Below, in pieces: positions 8,930 to 19,537 of a stretch of DNA of 64,000 nt; position 1 is the first letter of the stretch; each line of letters begins with the position of its first letter. Source of the stretch: Corynebacterium mycetoides (lineage in GTDB: Bacteria; Actinomycetota; Actinomycetes; Mycobacteriales; Mycobacteriaceae); assembly GCF_900103625.1 (NCBI RefSeq), contig NZ_LT629700.1, forward strand, positions 868,001 to 932,000, read 5' to 3'. Made by a program: the position numbers and the translations under genes. The notes under the pieces are model-generated. The model made no database searches. It was not told the origin of the DNA and saw only the letters and a list, made by a program, of their open reading frames with translations.

Positions 8930-9610
8930 TTAGCGCCGCTGGGGCGGGTCGGTGTCAGTGGGGTCGGTAGGATCAATATCCGCGTCCAGCGCGTCCCACA
9001 ACACCCGGCCCGAGTCGGGGTTGGCCTCCAAGTCGGAGCCGATCTTCTCCTTGCGCACGGCCTCCGTCTCGTACTTGTTCAGCGTGGCCGAATCGCGGCC
9101 GGGCCGGGCCGCCACCGCAATCCCGCCCGCCGCGGCTATAGCCAGGCCGGCGATCGTCAGCGCGAGGTTGAGCGGGTGCAGCTGCACGGAGGTGAGCTCC
9201 GCCATGCTCAAAATCGAGCCCGCGCGCGCCTGGGCGTCCTCCGCCCCCGCGGTCAACAGGGCCCGGACGCGCTCTGGGTCGGCTCCCCTGAGCAGGAGCG
9301 AGACCGGGGAGAGGGACGCGCCGAGGGCGGCCACCGCGGCGATCGCGCCGACGATGCGCCGCGGCACGCGCCGCAGGGCTACCGCCGCGACGGCGGCGAC
9401 GAGGAGCAGGAAGGAGACCGCGGAGACCTCCGTGGACCACTGAGCGCCCGTCAGCGACCGCGCGCCGCCGCCCACTCGGTCGTCAAAAAACTCCACGTGT
9501 ATCCAGTCCATGCGGCTAAACAGTGCCACCGCAACGGCTCCCGCACCCAGGCCCGCCGCGCCGATGCGCGTCAGCCCCTTGTCGGCCGCGCCCACAGTTT
9601 TCTGTGCCAT
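8930..9610 (-). CDS. Trp-operon-associated membrane protein (TIGR02234 type)
   Basis: 226 residues with four hydrophobic spans (about 13-32, 64-80, 84-107, 147-168) and a charged, Asp/Pro-rich cytoplasmic tail. Size, layout, the SRMDWIHVEF segment after the first span and position next to trpC match the actinobacterial family of unknown function found inside trp operons (Rv1610 in Mycobacterium tuberculosis). Nothing catalytic is visible. It may assist tryptophan or indole handling at the membrane, but that is inference from neighbourhood only. It follows hisI by nine bases, so it is probably transcribed with the his genes. Confidence 0.75.
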   Translation of the reverse strand: MAQKTVGAADKGLTRIGAAGLGAGAVAVALFSRMDWIHVEFFDDRVGGGARSLTGAQWSTEVSAVSFLLLVAAVAAVALRRVPRRIVGAIAAVAALGASLSPVSLLLRGADPERVRALLTAGAEDAQARAGSILSMAELTSVQLHPLNLALTIAGLAIAAAGGIAVAARPGRDSATLNKYETEAVRKEKIGSDLEANPDSGRVLWDALDADIDPTDPTDTDPPQRR

Positions 9611-9619
9611 GCCCCGATC

Positions 9620-9973
9620 TTAGAGCAGCTGGTCCGCGTCGAAACACGTGCGGTCGCCCGTGTGGCAGGCGCCCCCGATCTGCTTGACGGTGACCAGAAG
9701 CGTATCCCCGTCGCAATCCAGGCGAACGCCCGTGACCTCTTGCGTATGGCCAGAGGTCAGGCCCTTGATCCAGTACTCGTTGCGGGAGCGGGAGAAGTAG
9801 GTTCCCTGCCGGGTCGCCAGTGTGTGCGCGAGGGCGTGGTCATCCATCCACGCCATCATGAGCACCTCGCCCGTGCCGTCGGCCTGCACCACCGCGGGCA
9901 CGAGGCCGGCCTCGTTGCGTTTCAGGCGCGCGGCGATGGCCGGGTCGAGATCGAAATCGGCCGGGTTGGTCAC
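9620..9973 (-). CDS. hisI: Phosphoribosyl-AMP cyclohydrolase
   Basis: Opens the adenine ring of PR-AMP in histidine synthesis (third step); cytoplasmic zinc enzyme. 117 residues, the stand-alone HisI form. Motifs: [16 protein letters not shown], the [13 protein letters not shown] segment, and the zinc-binding C-terminal cysteines in [12 protein letters not shown] and [12 protein letters not shown]. The GTG start overlaps the hisF stop by four bases (GTGA), so translation is coupled. HisE (PR-ATP pyrophosphatase) is not in this window. Confidence 0.96.
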   Translation of the reverse strand: MTNPADFDLDPAIAARLKRNEAGLVPAVVQADGTGEVLMMAWMDDHALAHTLATRQGTYFSRSRNEYWIKGLTSGHTQEVTGVRLDCDGDTLLVTVKQIGGACHTGDRTCFDADQLL

Positions 9974-10743
9974 CGGACCTCCTCCCCTGTAGCGCGCAGC
10001 GCCTGCTTGACCTCGGCGATGGAGACCTCACCGAAGTGGAAGATCGACGCGGCGAGCACCGCGTCCGCCCCCGCGTCCACCGCCGGGGGGAAGTGCGCCG
10101 CCTCCCCGGCGCCGCCCGAGGCGATCACGGGGATGGACACCGCGGCCCGCACCTTCTCAATGAGCTCGGTGTCGAACCCCGCCTTGGTACCGTCGCCGTC
10201 CATGGAGTTGAGCAGGATCTCCCCCGCCCCCATCTCCTCGCCGGTGCGCGCCCACTCGACGGCGTCGATCCCGGCGGACCGGGTGCCTCCGTGAGTGGTC
10301 ACCTCGAAGCCGGAGGGCTGCGGCTGCCCGCCGGCGGGCACCCGGCGCGCGTCAACGGACAGCACAATGCACTGCGCCCCGAACAGGCGCGAGAGCTCGC
10401 GCAGCAGTGTCGGCTCCGCGATGGCGGCCGTGTTCACGCTGACCTTGTCGGCGCCGGCGCGCAGCAGCTCGCGCACGTCCTCGACGGAACGGACTCCGCC
10501 TCCGACGGTCAGCGGGATGAACACCTGCTCGGCGGTGCGGCGCACGACGTCGAGCATCGTGCCGCGCCCCTGCTTCGAGGCGGTGACATCGAGGAAGGTC
10601 AGCTCGTCCGCCCCCTCCTCGCCGTAGCGCTTGGCCAACTCCACCGGGTCGCCCGCGTCGCGGAGGTTGTCAAAGTTCACGCCCTTGACCACTCGTCCGT
10701 TGTCCACGTCGAGACACGGGATCACCCTTACTGCCACACCCAT
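9970..10743 (-). CDS. hisF: Imidazole glycerol phosphate synthase, cyclase subunit
   Basis: Joins PRFAR with ammonia from HisH to give IGP and AICAR. 257-residue TIM barrel. The catalytic aspartates are visible in [14 protein letters not shown] (first Asp) and VLSVDARRV (second Asp); phosphate-binding GGGVRSVED and IASGGAGE are intact. ATG start. A 132-base gap with two different tandem repeats separates it from impA, unusual in an otherwise tight operon. Confidence 0.97.
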   Translation of the reverse strand: MGVAVRVIPCLDVDNGRVVKGVNFDNLRDAGDPVELAKRYGEEGADELTFLDVTASKQGRGTMLDVVRRTAEQVFIPLTVGGGVRSVEDVRELLRAGADKVSVNTAAIAEPTLLRELSRLFGAQCIVLSVDARRVPAGGQPQPSGFEVTTHGGTRSAGIDAVEWARTGEEMGAGEILLNSMDGDGTKAGFDTELIEKVRAAVSIPVIASGGAGEAAHFPPAVDAGADAVLAASIFHFGEVSIAEVKQALRATGEEVR

Positions 10744-10770
10744 GAAACGTGCGCCCCTTGCTCTCTTCGA

Positions 10771-10803
10771 CTTGTCTTTGCCTTGTCTTTGCCTTGTCTT
10801 TGT
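10771..10803. repeat. Three tandem 11-bp units between hisF and impA
   Basis: CTTGTCTTTGC occurs at 10771-10781 and 10782-10792 and, with one change, at 10793-10803; a degenerate continuation runs to about 10825. The plus strand is strongly pyrimidine-rich, so the transcript carries a purine-rich repeat just upstream of hisF. Confidence 0.9.
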
Positions 10804-10852
10804 CTTGTCTCGTCTTTGCCTTTGGTTGGAAAGACTCTACGCCCGTGAACCA

Positions 10853-10878
10853 CCCCGGCGAACTACCCCGGCGGACTA
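10853..10878. repeat. 13-bp tandem duplication across the impA stop
   Basis: CCCCGGCGAACTA (10853-10865) is followed directly by CCCCGGCGGACTA (10866-10878). The second copy contains the impA stop codon (10878-10876 on the minus strand), so the gene end itself is duplicated. Confidence 0.85.
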
Positions 10879-11676
10879 CTTCGACGAGACGGATCTCATC
10901 GTACTCAGCGCGATCTTGTGGGCCCTGCGCGTGCCCGCCACCGCGCCGACAGCGTCCATGGTCCACGGAGCCCCGTCCGGCCCGGTGACCACCGCGCCGG
11001 CGCAGCGCGCCAGGAGGATGCCCGCCGAGTTGTCCCACAGGTGCGGGGAGAAGCTCACCGCCGCCTGGTAGATCCCCTGGGCCACGAAAGCGAAGTCCAC
11101 CCCCACCGATCCGGAGATGCGGGGGCGCAGGTCCGTGTCCGCCAGCGTGGCAATAACGTTCAGGCGCACGTCCGCCGGGTAGAGCTCGGAGTCGGGCGAG
11201 CGGATGGAGCCCACGCCGACCTGAGACGCCGCCGTCGTGTCGGAGCCGATCGGGGGCAGGGCTTCGCCGTTGAGGTAGACCGGGGACCCGTCGACGCCGG
11301 TTAGCCGCATGTCCATCAACGGGATGTCCGTCACGGCGACGGCGGGCTGCCCGTCGCGGATGAGGGAGACCAAGATCGAGCAGTTCGGGTTCCCCGAGGA
11401 ATAGTTCGAGGTGCCGTCGATCGGGTCGAGCACCCAGCACGCGGTGGGGTTTAGGTCCCCGCCCTGCTCTTCGCCGTAGACGGGAATGCCGGTTTCCTCG
11501 GCCAGCCGGGTGCGCATCATCGCCTCGATGGCGAGGTCAGCCTCGGTGGCGAAGTCCCCCTTAGACTTAAACAAAGCGGGCGCGGCACCGAGGTGCGAAA
11601 TGAATAGCTCACGCGCCGACTCCACAACACTCTCGGCAATCTCGAGGTAGTGCTCGTTGCTATTCATGCTCACCAT
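10876..11676 (-). CDS. impA: Inositol monophosphatase-family phosphatase in the his operon
   Basis: 266 residues. Mg-dependent sugar/inositol phosphatase fold: GDFATEADLAIE near residue 40, then the WVLDPIDGTSNY motif (metal-binding Asps) and the C-terminal WDNSAGILLARCAGA with a metal-binding Asp. Its place between hisA and hisF is conserved in corynebacteria and mycobacteria, where it is called impA; whether it acts as histidinol-phosphatase, inositol-1-phosphatase or another phosphatase cannot be told from sequence. ATG at 11676 (alternative ATG at 11667). A -10-like TAAAGT ends six bases before the first ATG with no ribosome site between them, so a leaderless internal promoter is possible. 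Confidence 0.9.
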   Translation of the reverse strand: MVSMNSNEHYLEIAESVVESARELFISHLGAAPALFKSKGDFATEADLAIEAMMRTRLAEETGIPVYGEEQGGDLNPTACWVLDPIDGTSNYSSGNPNCSILVSLIRDGQPAVAVTDIPLMDMRLTGVDGSPVYLNGEALPPIGSDTTAASQVGVGSIRSPDSELYPADVRLNVIATLADTDLRPRISGSVGVDFAFVAQGIYQAAVSFSPHLWDNSAGILLARCAGAVVTGPDGAPWTMDAVGAVAGTRRAHKIALSTMRSVSSK

Positions 11677-11682
11677 ATCGCC

Positions 11683-11688
11683 ACTTTA
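11683..11688 (-). promoter_or_regulatory. Candidate -10 box giving a leaderless impA mRNA
   Basis: TAAAGT on the minus strand ends six bases before the ATG at 11676; a start point seven bases from the hexamer would be the A of that ATG. No Shine-Dalgarno sequence is present. Confidence 0.4.
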
Positions 11689-11706
11689 CCCGTAGTTATT
11701 CCGCCC

Positions 11707-11732
11707 AGTAGAACGCGCTAGTAGAACGTGAC
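11707..11732. repeat. Imperfect 13-bp tandem repeat beside the hisA stop
   Basis: AGTAGAACGCGCT (11707-11719) and AGTAGAACGTGAC (11720-11732) are adjacent, ten of thirteen bases alike, ending four bases from the hisA stop codon. Same unit length as the repeat at 10853-10878 but a different sequence. Confidence 0.7.
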
Positions 11733-11736
11733 CGTA

Positions 11737-12501
11737 TCAAACCGCGGGGGTGTCGGAGCCGGATGCGGCGTCGAGCGCCTCGCGCAGGGTGAAGCGGCGC
11801 TCGTAGAGCGCTTTACCCACGATGACGGAGTCGATGCCCTCGTCGGCGTAGCGCGCGATGTCCGCGACATCCCCCAGGGTGGCCACACCCCCACTGGCGG
11901 TCACGAGAGCGTCGGTGGCGGCCGCGACGTCGCGCAGCAGGTCCACGTTCGGGCCCGTCAGGGTGCCGTCGCGGCTGACGTCGGTGACCACAAACCGCGC
12001 GCAGCCGGCGGCGTCGAAAAACTCCACCACCTCCCACAGGTCCCCGCCGTCGGATGTCCAGCCGTCGCCCTTGGTGCGCCACTGGCCGTTTTCCTCGCGC
12101 ACGGCGATGTCGATGGCGATGGCGTCCCCGTGGCGCTGGATCGCGTCCGCCGTCCATTCGGGGTTCTTCAGCGCGGCCGTGCCGATATTGACGCGTCGAG
12201 CGCCGGTGGCCAGGGCGCGCTCGAGCGTCTCATCGTCGCGGATGCCGCCGGTGAGCTCCACGTTGATGTCGAGGCCGCGGGTGATCTCGGCCATGAGCTC
12301 GTGGTTGGAACCGCGGCCGAAGGCGGCGTCCAGGTCGACGAAGTGCAGCCACTGCGCCCCCTCGTCGCGCCAGCGCTGGGCGGCCTCCAACGGGGAGCCG
12401 TAGCTCTTCTCCGTCCCGGCCTCCCCCTGGTTGAGGCGCACCGCCTGGCCGCCGACGACATCGACCGCGGGGAGGACAGTAAAGCTCGTAGCCTGACTCA
12501 T
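11737..12501 (-). CDS. hisA: ProFAR isomerase HisA, apparently monofunctional
   Basis: Isomerises ProFAR to PRFAR. 254-residue TIM barrel; ATG start with MSQATSFTVLPAVDVVGGQAV, first catalytic Asp in LPAVDVV and second in FVVTDVSRDGT. In actinobacteria HisA is usually the bifunctional PriA, which also does the TrpF reaction and carries an Arg and a Trp in the loop written RGRGWETDGGD in M. tuberculosis. Here that loop reads KGDGWTSDGGD: the Trp is kept but the Arg is Asp. This agrees with the corynebacterial subHisA type, which lost TrpF activity. A separate TrpF should then exist elsewhere. Confidence 0.93.
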   Translation of the reverse strand: MSQATSFTVLPAVDVVGGQAVRLNQGEAGTEKSYGSPLEAAQRWRDEGAQWLHFVDLDAAFGRGSNHELMAEITRGLDINVELTGGIRDDETLERALATGARRVNIGTAALKNPEWTADAIQRHGDAIAIDIAVREENGQWRTKGDGWTSDGGDLWEVVEFFDAAGCARFVVTDVSRDGTLTGPNVDLLRDVAAATDALVTASGGVATLGDVADIARYADEGIDSVIVGKALYERRFTLREALDAASGSDTPAV

Positions 12502-12511
12502 GCCCCAGAGT

Positions 12512-13171
12512 CTAACGGAGGGTGCGTACCCAGTTCTCCAGGAGTGCCAGGCCCGCGTCGCCGGACTTTTCCGGGTGGAACTGCGTGGCCCACAGCGGGC
12601 CGTTTTCCACGGCCGCCACGAAGCGATCCCCGCCGTGCTGCGCCCACGACACCTTCGGCGCGGCGATGTAGTCGTCTTCCTGCATCTCCCAGCGGCGCAC
12701 ACCGTACGAGTGCACGAAGTAGAAACGCGTCTGCGGGTCGAGCCCGGCGAAGAGCTCCGAACCAGGGGCCATCTGCACGGTGTTCCACCCCATGTGCGGC
12801 AGGACGGGCGCCTCAAGCTTGTCGACGACCCCCGGCCACTCACCGATCCCCTCCGTGTCCACGCCGTGCTCCACCCCGCGCTCGAAGAGGACTTGGAACC
12901 CGACGCAGATGCCCAGCACCGGGCGGCCTCCCGCCAGCCTCTGCCCGATCGCCCGGGGGGCGTTCACGTCGCGCAGCCCCTGCATGCACGCCGCGAACGC
13001 CCCGACTCCGGGAACGACGAGACCGTCGGCCTCCACGGCGATCTTCGGGTCGGCGCTGACCGTGACGGCTGCGCCGACATGCTCCAGCGCGCGCTGGGCG
13101 GAGCGGATGTTGCCCGCGCCGTAATCGAGCAGGACGACGGAGGGTGCGGACGCCGGGGTGGTCTGAGTCAT
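12512..13171 (-). CDS. hisH: Imidazole glycerol phosphate synthase, glutaminase subunit
   Basis: Class I glutamine amidotransferase that feeds ammonia to HisF. 219 residues beginning [13 protein letters not shown] after a short leader. Nucleophile Cys89 lies in GICVGFQ, and the His and Glu of the triad are in TQFHPEKSG near the C-terminus. Its nearest downstream neighbour is hisA (11 bases), upstream the MFS permease (11 bases), so it is in the same transcript. Confidence 0.96.
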   Translation of the reverse strand: MTQTTPASAPSVVLLDYGAGNIRSAQRALEHVGAAVTVSADPKIAVEADGLVVPGVGAFAACMQGLRDVNAPRAIGQRLAGGRPVLGICVGFQVLFERGVEHGVDTEGIGEWPGVVDKLEAPVLPHMGWNTVQMAPGSELFAGLDPQTRFYFVHSYGVRRWEMQEDDYIAAPKVSWAQHGGDRFVAAVENGPLWATQFHPEKSGDAGLALLENWVRTLR

Positions 13172-13182
13172 GGCTGACCAGT

Positions 13183-14496
13183 CTAGCGCCCCGGGCGCTT
13201 AAACCGCGTATACGTGCGCGGCGACTGGACAGACTTCAACCGCACCGCAAGGTTGTTCACCTCGGCCACGCGGTGGCGGCCGAGGGCGTAGTCCGCCACC
13301 GTGATCACCACGCCGACGGAGACGACGGCGCCGGCCACCCCGAACATGGGTGCCATGGTCATTGAGGCGAGCATCATGCCGTAGACGGTCGAGCCGACGC
13401 CCGTTCCCCCGTCAAAGGAGATGTTCCACATGGCGGACGCCTCGGACGCCTTCGACTTGGGCAGGCGGTAGAACAGCAGGGTGAGGGACTCGTTTTGTAC
13501 GGCGCCGAAGCCCGCGCCGTACAAGAACGCTGCGACCACGAGCCACCACACGGAGGCCTCCTGCCACAGCACGACGGCGATGAGGAGGATGCCGGCCGCG
13601 GCGTAAATTTGGAACGGGATCAGCACGGTTCCCGGGATCCCGCGGCGGTCGAGGACGATGCCGGCGTAGTAGCGGGAGATCATTGCGGCAAGGTTGAGCA
13701 CGGCCAACAGCACCCCGCCGAACGCCGCCCCGGCGGCCGGGTCGAGGTCGCGCACGCTGACCGGCAGGAAGTTGGTCACCGCTCCGTAGGCGGTGGTCAC
13801 CAGCGTCAGCGCCAGCATGGGCACGGCCACGAGCCGCCACAGAGGCACGCGTACCGACGTCAGGTCGGCGGTGTTCGGGTCCGCTTTGGGGATGGCGGGG
13901 ATGCGCACGCACACTGCGAGGCCAACGAGCCCGATGGCCGTGGCCAGGGCGTACACCGGCACGTACCCGACAAGCTCGGCGAGCGCCAGGCCGGACGGCA
14001 GGGCCACCATCTGCGAGAATCCGACGCTGAGCCCGAAGATGCCGGTGGTGCGCCCCAGCAGGCGGAGGGGAACCAGCTCGGTGATGATCGCCGCCTCCGC
14101 CACCGACAGGGCGCCGAAGCCCACCCCTCGGATGACGCTGACGGTGAGCACGATGGCGGGGTCCATCCCCAGCGCGTACCCGATGGCGGGGACGCCGAGC
14201 AGGAGCGAAGCACAGGCGATCACGGCGCGGTACCCGAAGCGCCGCAGCAACCGGGGCACGAACACCTGCGTGAGCACCGTGGCGGCCATGAACGCACCCG
14301 TGGAACCGCCGGCGAGCGCCTCGGAGCCGCCCGCGTCCAGCACCGCCGTGGGTACGACGGGCAGGAGCAGGGACCACGCGCCGAAGGCGGCGGCGACGGC
14401 GATCAGCGTCGGCACGAGCCCACGGGCGCGCCACGGCGACGTTACGGAATTAACTTCTTCCGGGGTGAGCACGCCCCGGCTGCGGACGCGATCCAT
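13183..14496 (-). CDS. MFS transporter inside the his operon
   Basis: 437 residues, about 12 hydrophobic spans, with a basic loop RRFGY between spans 2 and 3 typical of the major facilitator family. The N-terminus (about 25 residues) and the C-terminal tail (about 35 residues, many Arg) are cytoplasmic. Its start abuts the stop of the 68-aa membrane protein with no spacer and it is followed 11 bases later by hisH, so it is locked into the operon. Substrate unknown; export of histidine, an intermediate or an analogue is suggested only by context. Confidence 0.85.
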   Translation of the reverse strand: MDRVRSRGVLTPEEVNSVTSPWRARGLVPTLIAVAAAFGAWSLLLPVVPTAVLDAGGSEALAGGSTGAFMAATVLTQVFVPRLLRRFGYRAVIACASLLLGVPAIGYALGMDPAIVLTVSVIRGVGFGALSVAEAAIITELVPLRLLGRTTGIFGLSVGFSQMVALPSGLALAELVGYVPVYALATAIGLVGLAVCVRIPAIPKADPNTADLTSVRVPLWRLVAVPMLALTLVTTAYGAVTNFLPVSVRDLDPAAGAAFGGVLLAVLNLAAMISRYYAGIVLDRRGIPGTVLIPFQIYAAAGILLIAVVLWQEASVWWLVVAAFLYGAGFGAVQNESLTLLFYRLPKSKASEASAMWNISFDGGTGVGSTVYGMMLASMTMAPMFGVAGAVVSVGVVITVADYALGRHRVAEVNNLAVRLKSVQSPRTYTRFKRPGR

Positions 14497-14703
14497 CTAT
14501 CCCATCGCCCTCGCCATGGACACGAAGGCCACCACCAGCGCGATCGCCGCGGCGACGGCAAGCACGGCGGCGACCACCTTGCTGCCGTTGGTATAGGCGG
14601 ACCACACGCCTCCGATGAGCAGTCCGGCGACGAGGAAGCACACCAGCACCCACATACCGCCGGCGACGCTGAAACTGTGGGATCCTTGGGACTCGTGCGG
14701 CAT
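14497..14703 (-). CDS. Small two-span membrane protein in the his operon
   Basis: 68 residues: a short polar N-terminus, hydrophobic spans at about 17-34 and 41-63, and a short end. It starts on the base next to the hisB stop and its own stop abuts the MFS start, so all three are translated as a chain; this packing is the strongest sign that it is real. No known domain recognised. Could be an accessory subunit of the MFS protein, which is inference. Confidence 0.72.
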   Translation of the reverse strand: MPHESQGSHSFSVAGGMWVLVCFLVAGLLIGGVWSAYTNGSKVVAAVLAVAAAIALVVAFVSMARAMG

Positions 14704-16432
<1,729 letters not shown>

Positions 16433-17737
16433 TTACAATCCGCGGGCCTTGATGGCCTCGCCGTGGGCGGGCAGCTGCTCATCGGCGGCGAGGACGACGA
16501 TGTGCGGGCCGATCTCTTTGAGCGCGGCCTCGTCGTACTCGATGAGGTTGACGGGCTTGAGAAAGGTGTGGGTGGACAGCCCCGCCGAGAAGCGCGCCGT
16601 GCCGGAGGTCGGCAGCACGTGGTTCGAGCCCGCCGCGTAGTCGCCCAGCGGCACCGGCGAGTAGGGGCCGACGAACACCGCCCCGGCGTTGGTGAGCCGG
16701 TCGGCCACCTCACGGGCGTTGGCGGTGTGGACCTCGGTGTGCTCCGAGGCGTAGGCGTCGGTCACCGCGACGGCGGCGTCGAGGTCGTCGACCAGCACGA
16801 TCCCGGACTGCGCGCCGCCGAGCGCGGAGGCCGCGCGCGTGGAGTTGAGCGTCTGGGGTGCCAAGCGCTCAACCTCGGCGTCCACCGCCCGGGCCAGCTC
16901 CTCGGAGTCCGTGATGAGCACGCTGGCGGCGTTCTCGTCGTGCTCCGCCTGGGAGATCAGGTCGTAGGCGACGAGGGTGGCGTCGGCCGTGGCGTCGGCA
17001 AGCACGGCGATCTCGCTCGGACCCGCCTCAGCGTCGGTGCCGACAACCCCGCCCACCAGACGCTTCGCCGCGGCGACGAACACGTTGCCCGGGCCGGTGA
17101 CCATGTCCACGGGCTCGAGGCCGTGCGCGTCGTCGCCGTAGGCCAGAAGTGCGATCGCCTGGGCGCCGCCGACCGCCCAGACCTCGGTCACGCCGAGGAG
17201 GGCGCAGGCAGCGAGGGTGGTCGGGTGCGGCCAGCCGCCGAACTCCTCCTGCGGCGGTGTGGCGACGACCATGGAGGACGTGCCCGCCTCCTGGGCCGGG
17301 ATGACGTTCATGAGCACGCTCGACGGGTAGACGGCCTTGCCGCCGGGGACGTACAGACCGACGCGGCCGACCGGGATGAACTTCTCGGTCACCGTCGCCC
17401 CCGTGGCCAACTCCACCGTGTGGGGCTGCGGCTTCTGCGCCGCGTGGACGGCGCGGATCCGCCCCGCCGCGACGTCGAGCGCCTCGCGGACCTGGGGATC
17501 GAGCGCGCCCAGGGCCGCGGCGATGACGTCGTCCGGGACGCGCACGGAGCCCGGCCGCACCTGGTCGAACTTCTCCCCGTACTCCAGCGCCGCCTCCGCC
17601 CCGCGGTCCCGGACGTCGCTCACGATCGGCGTCACCGCCGGCAGGACAGAGGCGACGTCCATCCCGCCCCGGGGCAGGACGCGGCGCAGCTCGGCGGTCG
17701 AGGGAGTGCGGCCCCGCAGGTCGGTCATGTGCAGCAT
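16433..17737 (-). CDS. hisD: Histidinol dehydrogenase
   Basis: NAD-dependent two-step oxidation of histidinol to histidine; zinc enzyme. 434 residues. ATG at 17737 chosen because an AGGAG site lies seven bases upstream and homology begins at MLHMTDLRG. Motifs: [48 protein letters not shown], the catalytic SQAEHDENA, and the C-terminal [13 protein letters not shown]. First gene of the long his row; its leader is short (see the promoter entry). Confidence 0.97.
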   Translation of the reverse strand: MLHMTDLRGRTPSTAELRRVLPRGGMDVASVLPAVTPIVSDVRDRGAEAALEYGEKFDQVRPGSVRVPDDVIAAALGALDPQVREALDVAAGRIRAVHAAQKPQPHTVELATGATVTEKFIPVGRVGLYVPGGKAVYPSSVLMNVIPAQEAGTSSMVVATPPQEEFGGWPHPTTLAACALLGVTEVWAVGGAQAIALLAYGDDAHGLEPVDMVTGPGNVFVAAAKRLVGGVVGTDAEAGPSEIAVLADATADATLVAYDLISQAEHDENAASVLITDSEELARAVDAEVERLAPQTLNSTRAASALGGAQSGIVLVDDLDAAVAVTDAYASEHTEVHTANAREVADRLTNAGAVFVGPYSPVPLGDYAAGSNHVLPTSGTARFSAGLSTHTFLKPVNLIEYDEAALKEIGPHIVVLAADEQLPAHGEAIKARGL

Positions 17738-17773
17738 CGTGGTCTCCTGAGCGTGTTGAGTCTGTGTCGCACC

Positions 17774-17779
17774 ATTGTA
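17774..17779 (-). promoter_or_regulatory. Candidate -10 box for the his operon
   Basis: TACAAT on the minus strand lies 36 bases before the hisD ATG, predicting a leader of roughly 30 bases. The whole hisD upstream gap (17738-17912) holds no T-box core such as TGGTACCGCG and no leader peptide with histidine codons. Confidence 0.45.
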
Positions 17780-17803
17780 TTCGCAGCCCCGGGCCCGCGA
17801 TGC

Positions 17804-17832
17804 TTTACCCGGTTGGCGCCTCCGCATATGCT
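17804..17832 (+). promoter_or_regulatory. Candidate promoter for the YbjN-like gene
   Basis: TTTACC (17804-17809) and TATGCT (17827-17832) are spaced by 17 bases, about 80 bases upstream of the ATG at 17913. It faces away from the his promoter in the same 175-base gap. Confidence 0.45.
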
Positions 17833-17912
17833 CGACGCATGCGGCCACCGGGTGTCTGCCGGACCAATAACGACACCTCGCAACGGAACTCTTTAAGGAA
17901 ACGGAGGCCGAG

Positions 17913-19004
17913 ATGGGCAAGCACGAAGCACCCGGCGACCTCCCCTGGGGCACGGGAGGGTCCGCTCAGCCGGGCGAAGTGACGCTGGCCCGCGTCACCG
18001 ACGCGCTGCACAGCCTGGGACTCGACGCGGTGGGCGGGCTGGAAAGCATCGAGCGCGCCGACCGCATTGTCGTCCCCGCCTACGCGTTCATCGCGGCGCT
18101 GTGGATCTCCTATGACAAGCCGCTCACGCTCGTCGCCGATTTCTCCGAGCGCATCCCCACCGATTTCTCGCTGTCGGCGGGGGTGGCCACGTTCATTAAC
18201 GAGTGGAACCGCGACAAGGTCGGGCCCACGGCCTCCTACCGCCTGCTGGATTCCGGCGACCTCGGGGTGAGCCTGCGCTACGGCATGCGCACCCGTTGCG
18301 GCATGACGGACGAGCAGCTCATCGCCGAGCTTGCCGACGCCTTCGAGCACGCGGCCGCGTTCTTCACGCAGTTCCGGCACCGGTTCCTCCCCGTCGAGTT
18401 CGACCATCCCCTGCCCCCCGCGCTCGCCCGCGCGCAGGACACCGAGGCGCTGCTCGGCCGCCACCCGGCGGAGCGCCACCTCCCGCGCGGGGAGCACCGC
18501 GATGTCGACGACATCCACGACGTGCCCGACACGTACCTGCGCCTTGACGACGACCCCGTGGAGGCGGTCGACCTCGCCGCGCTGGAAGACAGCCTGGAGA
18601 TGCTCGATTTCGCCTACGCGGTGGCGAACCTGTCCGACGACGACGTCATCACCACCGGGGTCAACGGCATCGCCTTCGGCGTGTGCATCGACGCCGGCCG
18701 CTACGCGCGGGTGACCGCCATGTGGGACACCGGCGCGGACACCCTGGACGGGTTTTTAAACCCGTGGCTCGTGTGCAACGACCTCAACGAGGAGTCCACG
18801 GGGATGCGCGCCTACCTGCTGGACAACGACGGGGACCTGCACCTGCACGTGGAGACTACCTGCCTGGTCTCCGAGGGGCTCACGGCCGAGCAGCGCCACA
18901 ACTACGTGATTACGTCGTTCGTGTCGCTGCTCGGCGCCGTCGACCGGATCACCTCCGAGATGAGGGGCCACTCCGCCGTGCGGTGGCCCGAGCCCGGGGA
19001 GTAG
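17913..19004 (+). CDS. Protein with two YbjN-like domains
   Basis: 363 residues, no signal peptide or membrane span. Two YbjN-type alpha/beta units appear in tandem: residues ~25-165 and ~230-355, joined by an acidic, proline-rich linker. YbjN domains have the fold of type III secretion chaperones and occur widely in actinobacteria as soluble proteins of unclear role, sometimes linked to motility or stress. A GGAGG ribosome site stands just before the ATG. Convergent with the following membrane-protein gene, only eight bases apart, with no terminator visible. Confidence 0.75.
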   Translation: MGKHEAPGDLPWGTGGSAQPGEVTLARVTDALHSLGLDAVGGLESIERADRIVVPAYAFIAALWISYDKPLTLVADFSERIPTDFSLSAGVATFINEWNRDKVGPTASYRLLDSGDLGVSLRYGMRTRCGMTDEQLIAELADAFEHAAAFFTQFRHRFLPVEFDHPLPPALARAQDTEALLGRHPAERHLPRGEHRDVDDIHDVPDTYLRLDDDPVEAVDLAALEDSLEMLDFAYAVANLSDDDVITTGVNGIAFGVCIDAGRYARVTAMWDTGADTLDGFLNPWLVCNDLNEESTGMRAYLLDNDGDLHLHVETTCLVSEGLTAEQRHNYVITSFVSLLGAVDRITSEMRGHSAVRWPEPGE

Positions 19005-19012
19005 GAGGGGCG

Positions 19013-19537
19013 CTATCCGGTGGCGGGTTCGGCGGCGTCCCGGCCACGCAGTTCGTCAACAAGCGTGAGCGCGTAGAACATCAAGGCCGCGACGAACGGC
19101 CCCGCCAGCCAGCCCACCCCGGGCGACAGCGGCGGGACGAAGGTGAAACTGCCCTGCGCGGTATGCGGGTCGGGGGTGCCGAAGCCGGCGGACCAACCGC
19201 CGAACGTGTACACAGCGAACGCCGCCGCGCCTGCGCACGCGATGACCCACAGCAGGGCGCCAATGCCAGCGAGCCCGCGCAGGTACGCCACGGCAGCGAT
19301 CACCAGCCCAAGGCCGGCGCACACGAGGGCGAAGCCTCCGAAGGAGGCGAACTCCACGTTCGGCGGGCTCGCGACCTGGTCCACCACGTAGGCCTCACCC
19401 TCGAAGGAACCCACGTAGCCGGGCCGCATAAGACCCCACGCCACCCCGGCCACCGAGCCGGCGGCAAGCGCTATGACCAGCAGTTGGGCCCACAGCCCGG
19501 GTGTTGATGCGCGCCGAGTGCGGGCACCTAGTTGCAC
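19013..19537 (-). CDS. Membrane protein coupled to an upstream lipoprotein
   Basis: 174 residues with four hydrophobic spans at about 15-33, 60-80, 85-105 and 140-160. The GTG at 19537 overlaps the end of the lipoprotein gene by ten bases, so translation is likely coupled; other starts would leave out the basic segment before span 1. No recognised family. Together with the lipoprotein it looks like a small envelope module. Confidence 0.62.
   Translation of the reverse strand: MQLGARTRRASTPGLWAQLLVIALAAGSVAGVAWGLMRPGYVGSFEGEAYVVDQVASPPNVEFASFGGFALVCAGLGLVIAAVAYLRGLAGIGALLWVIACAGAAAFAVYTFGGWSAGFGTPDPHTAQGSFTFVPPLSPGVGWLAGPFVAALMFYALTLVDELRGRDAAEPATG

Noticed and set aside
10771..10803. CRISPR-like array
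   Set aside because: The 11-bp units are contiguous with no spacers and are not palindromic.
11737..12501. Bifunctional PriA
   Set aside because: The key loop arginine is Asp, so monofunctional HisA is more likely.
17738..17912. Histidine T-box or attenuator before hisD
   Set aside because: No T-box core, no specifier stem and no His-rich leader peptide found in the gap.
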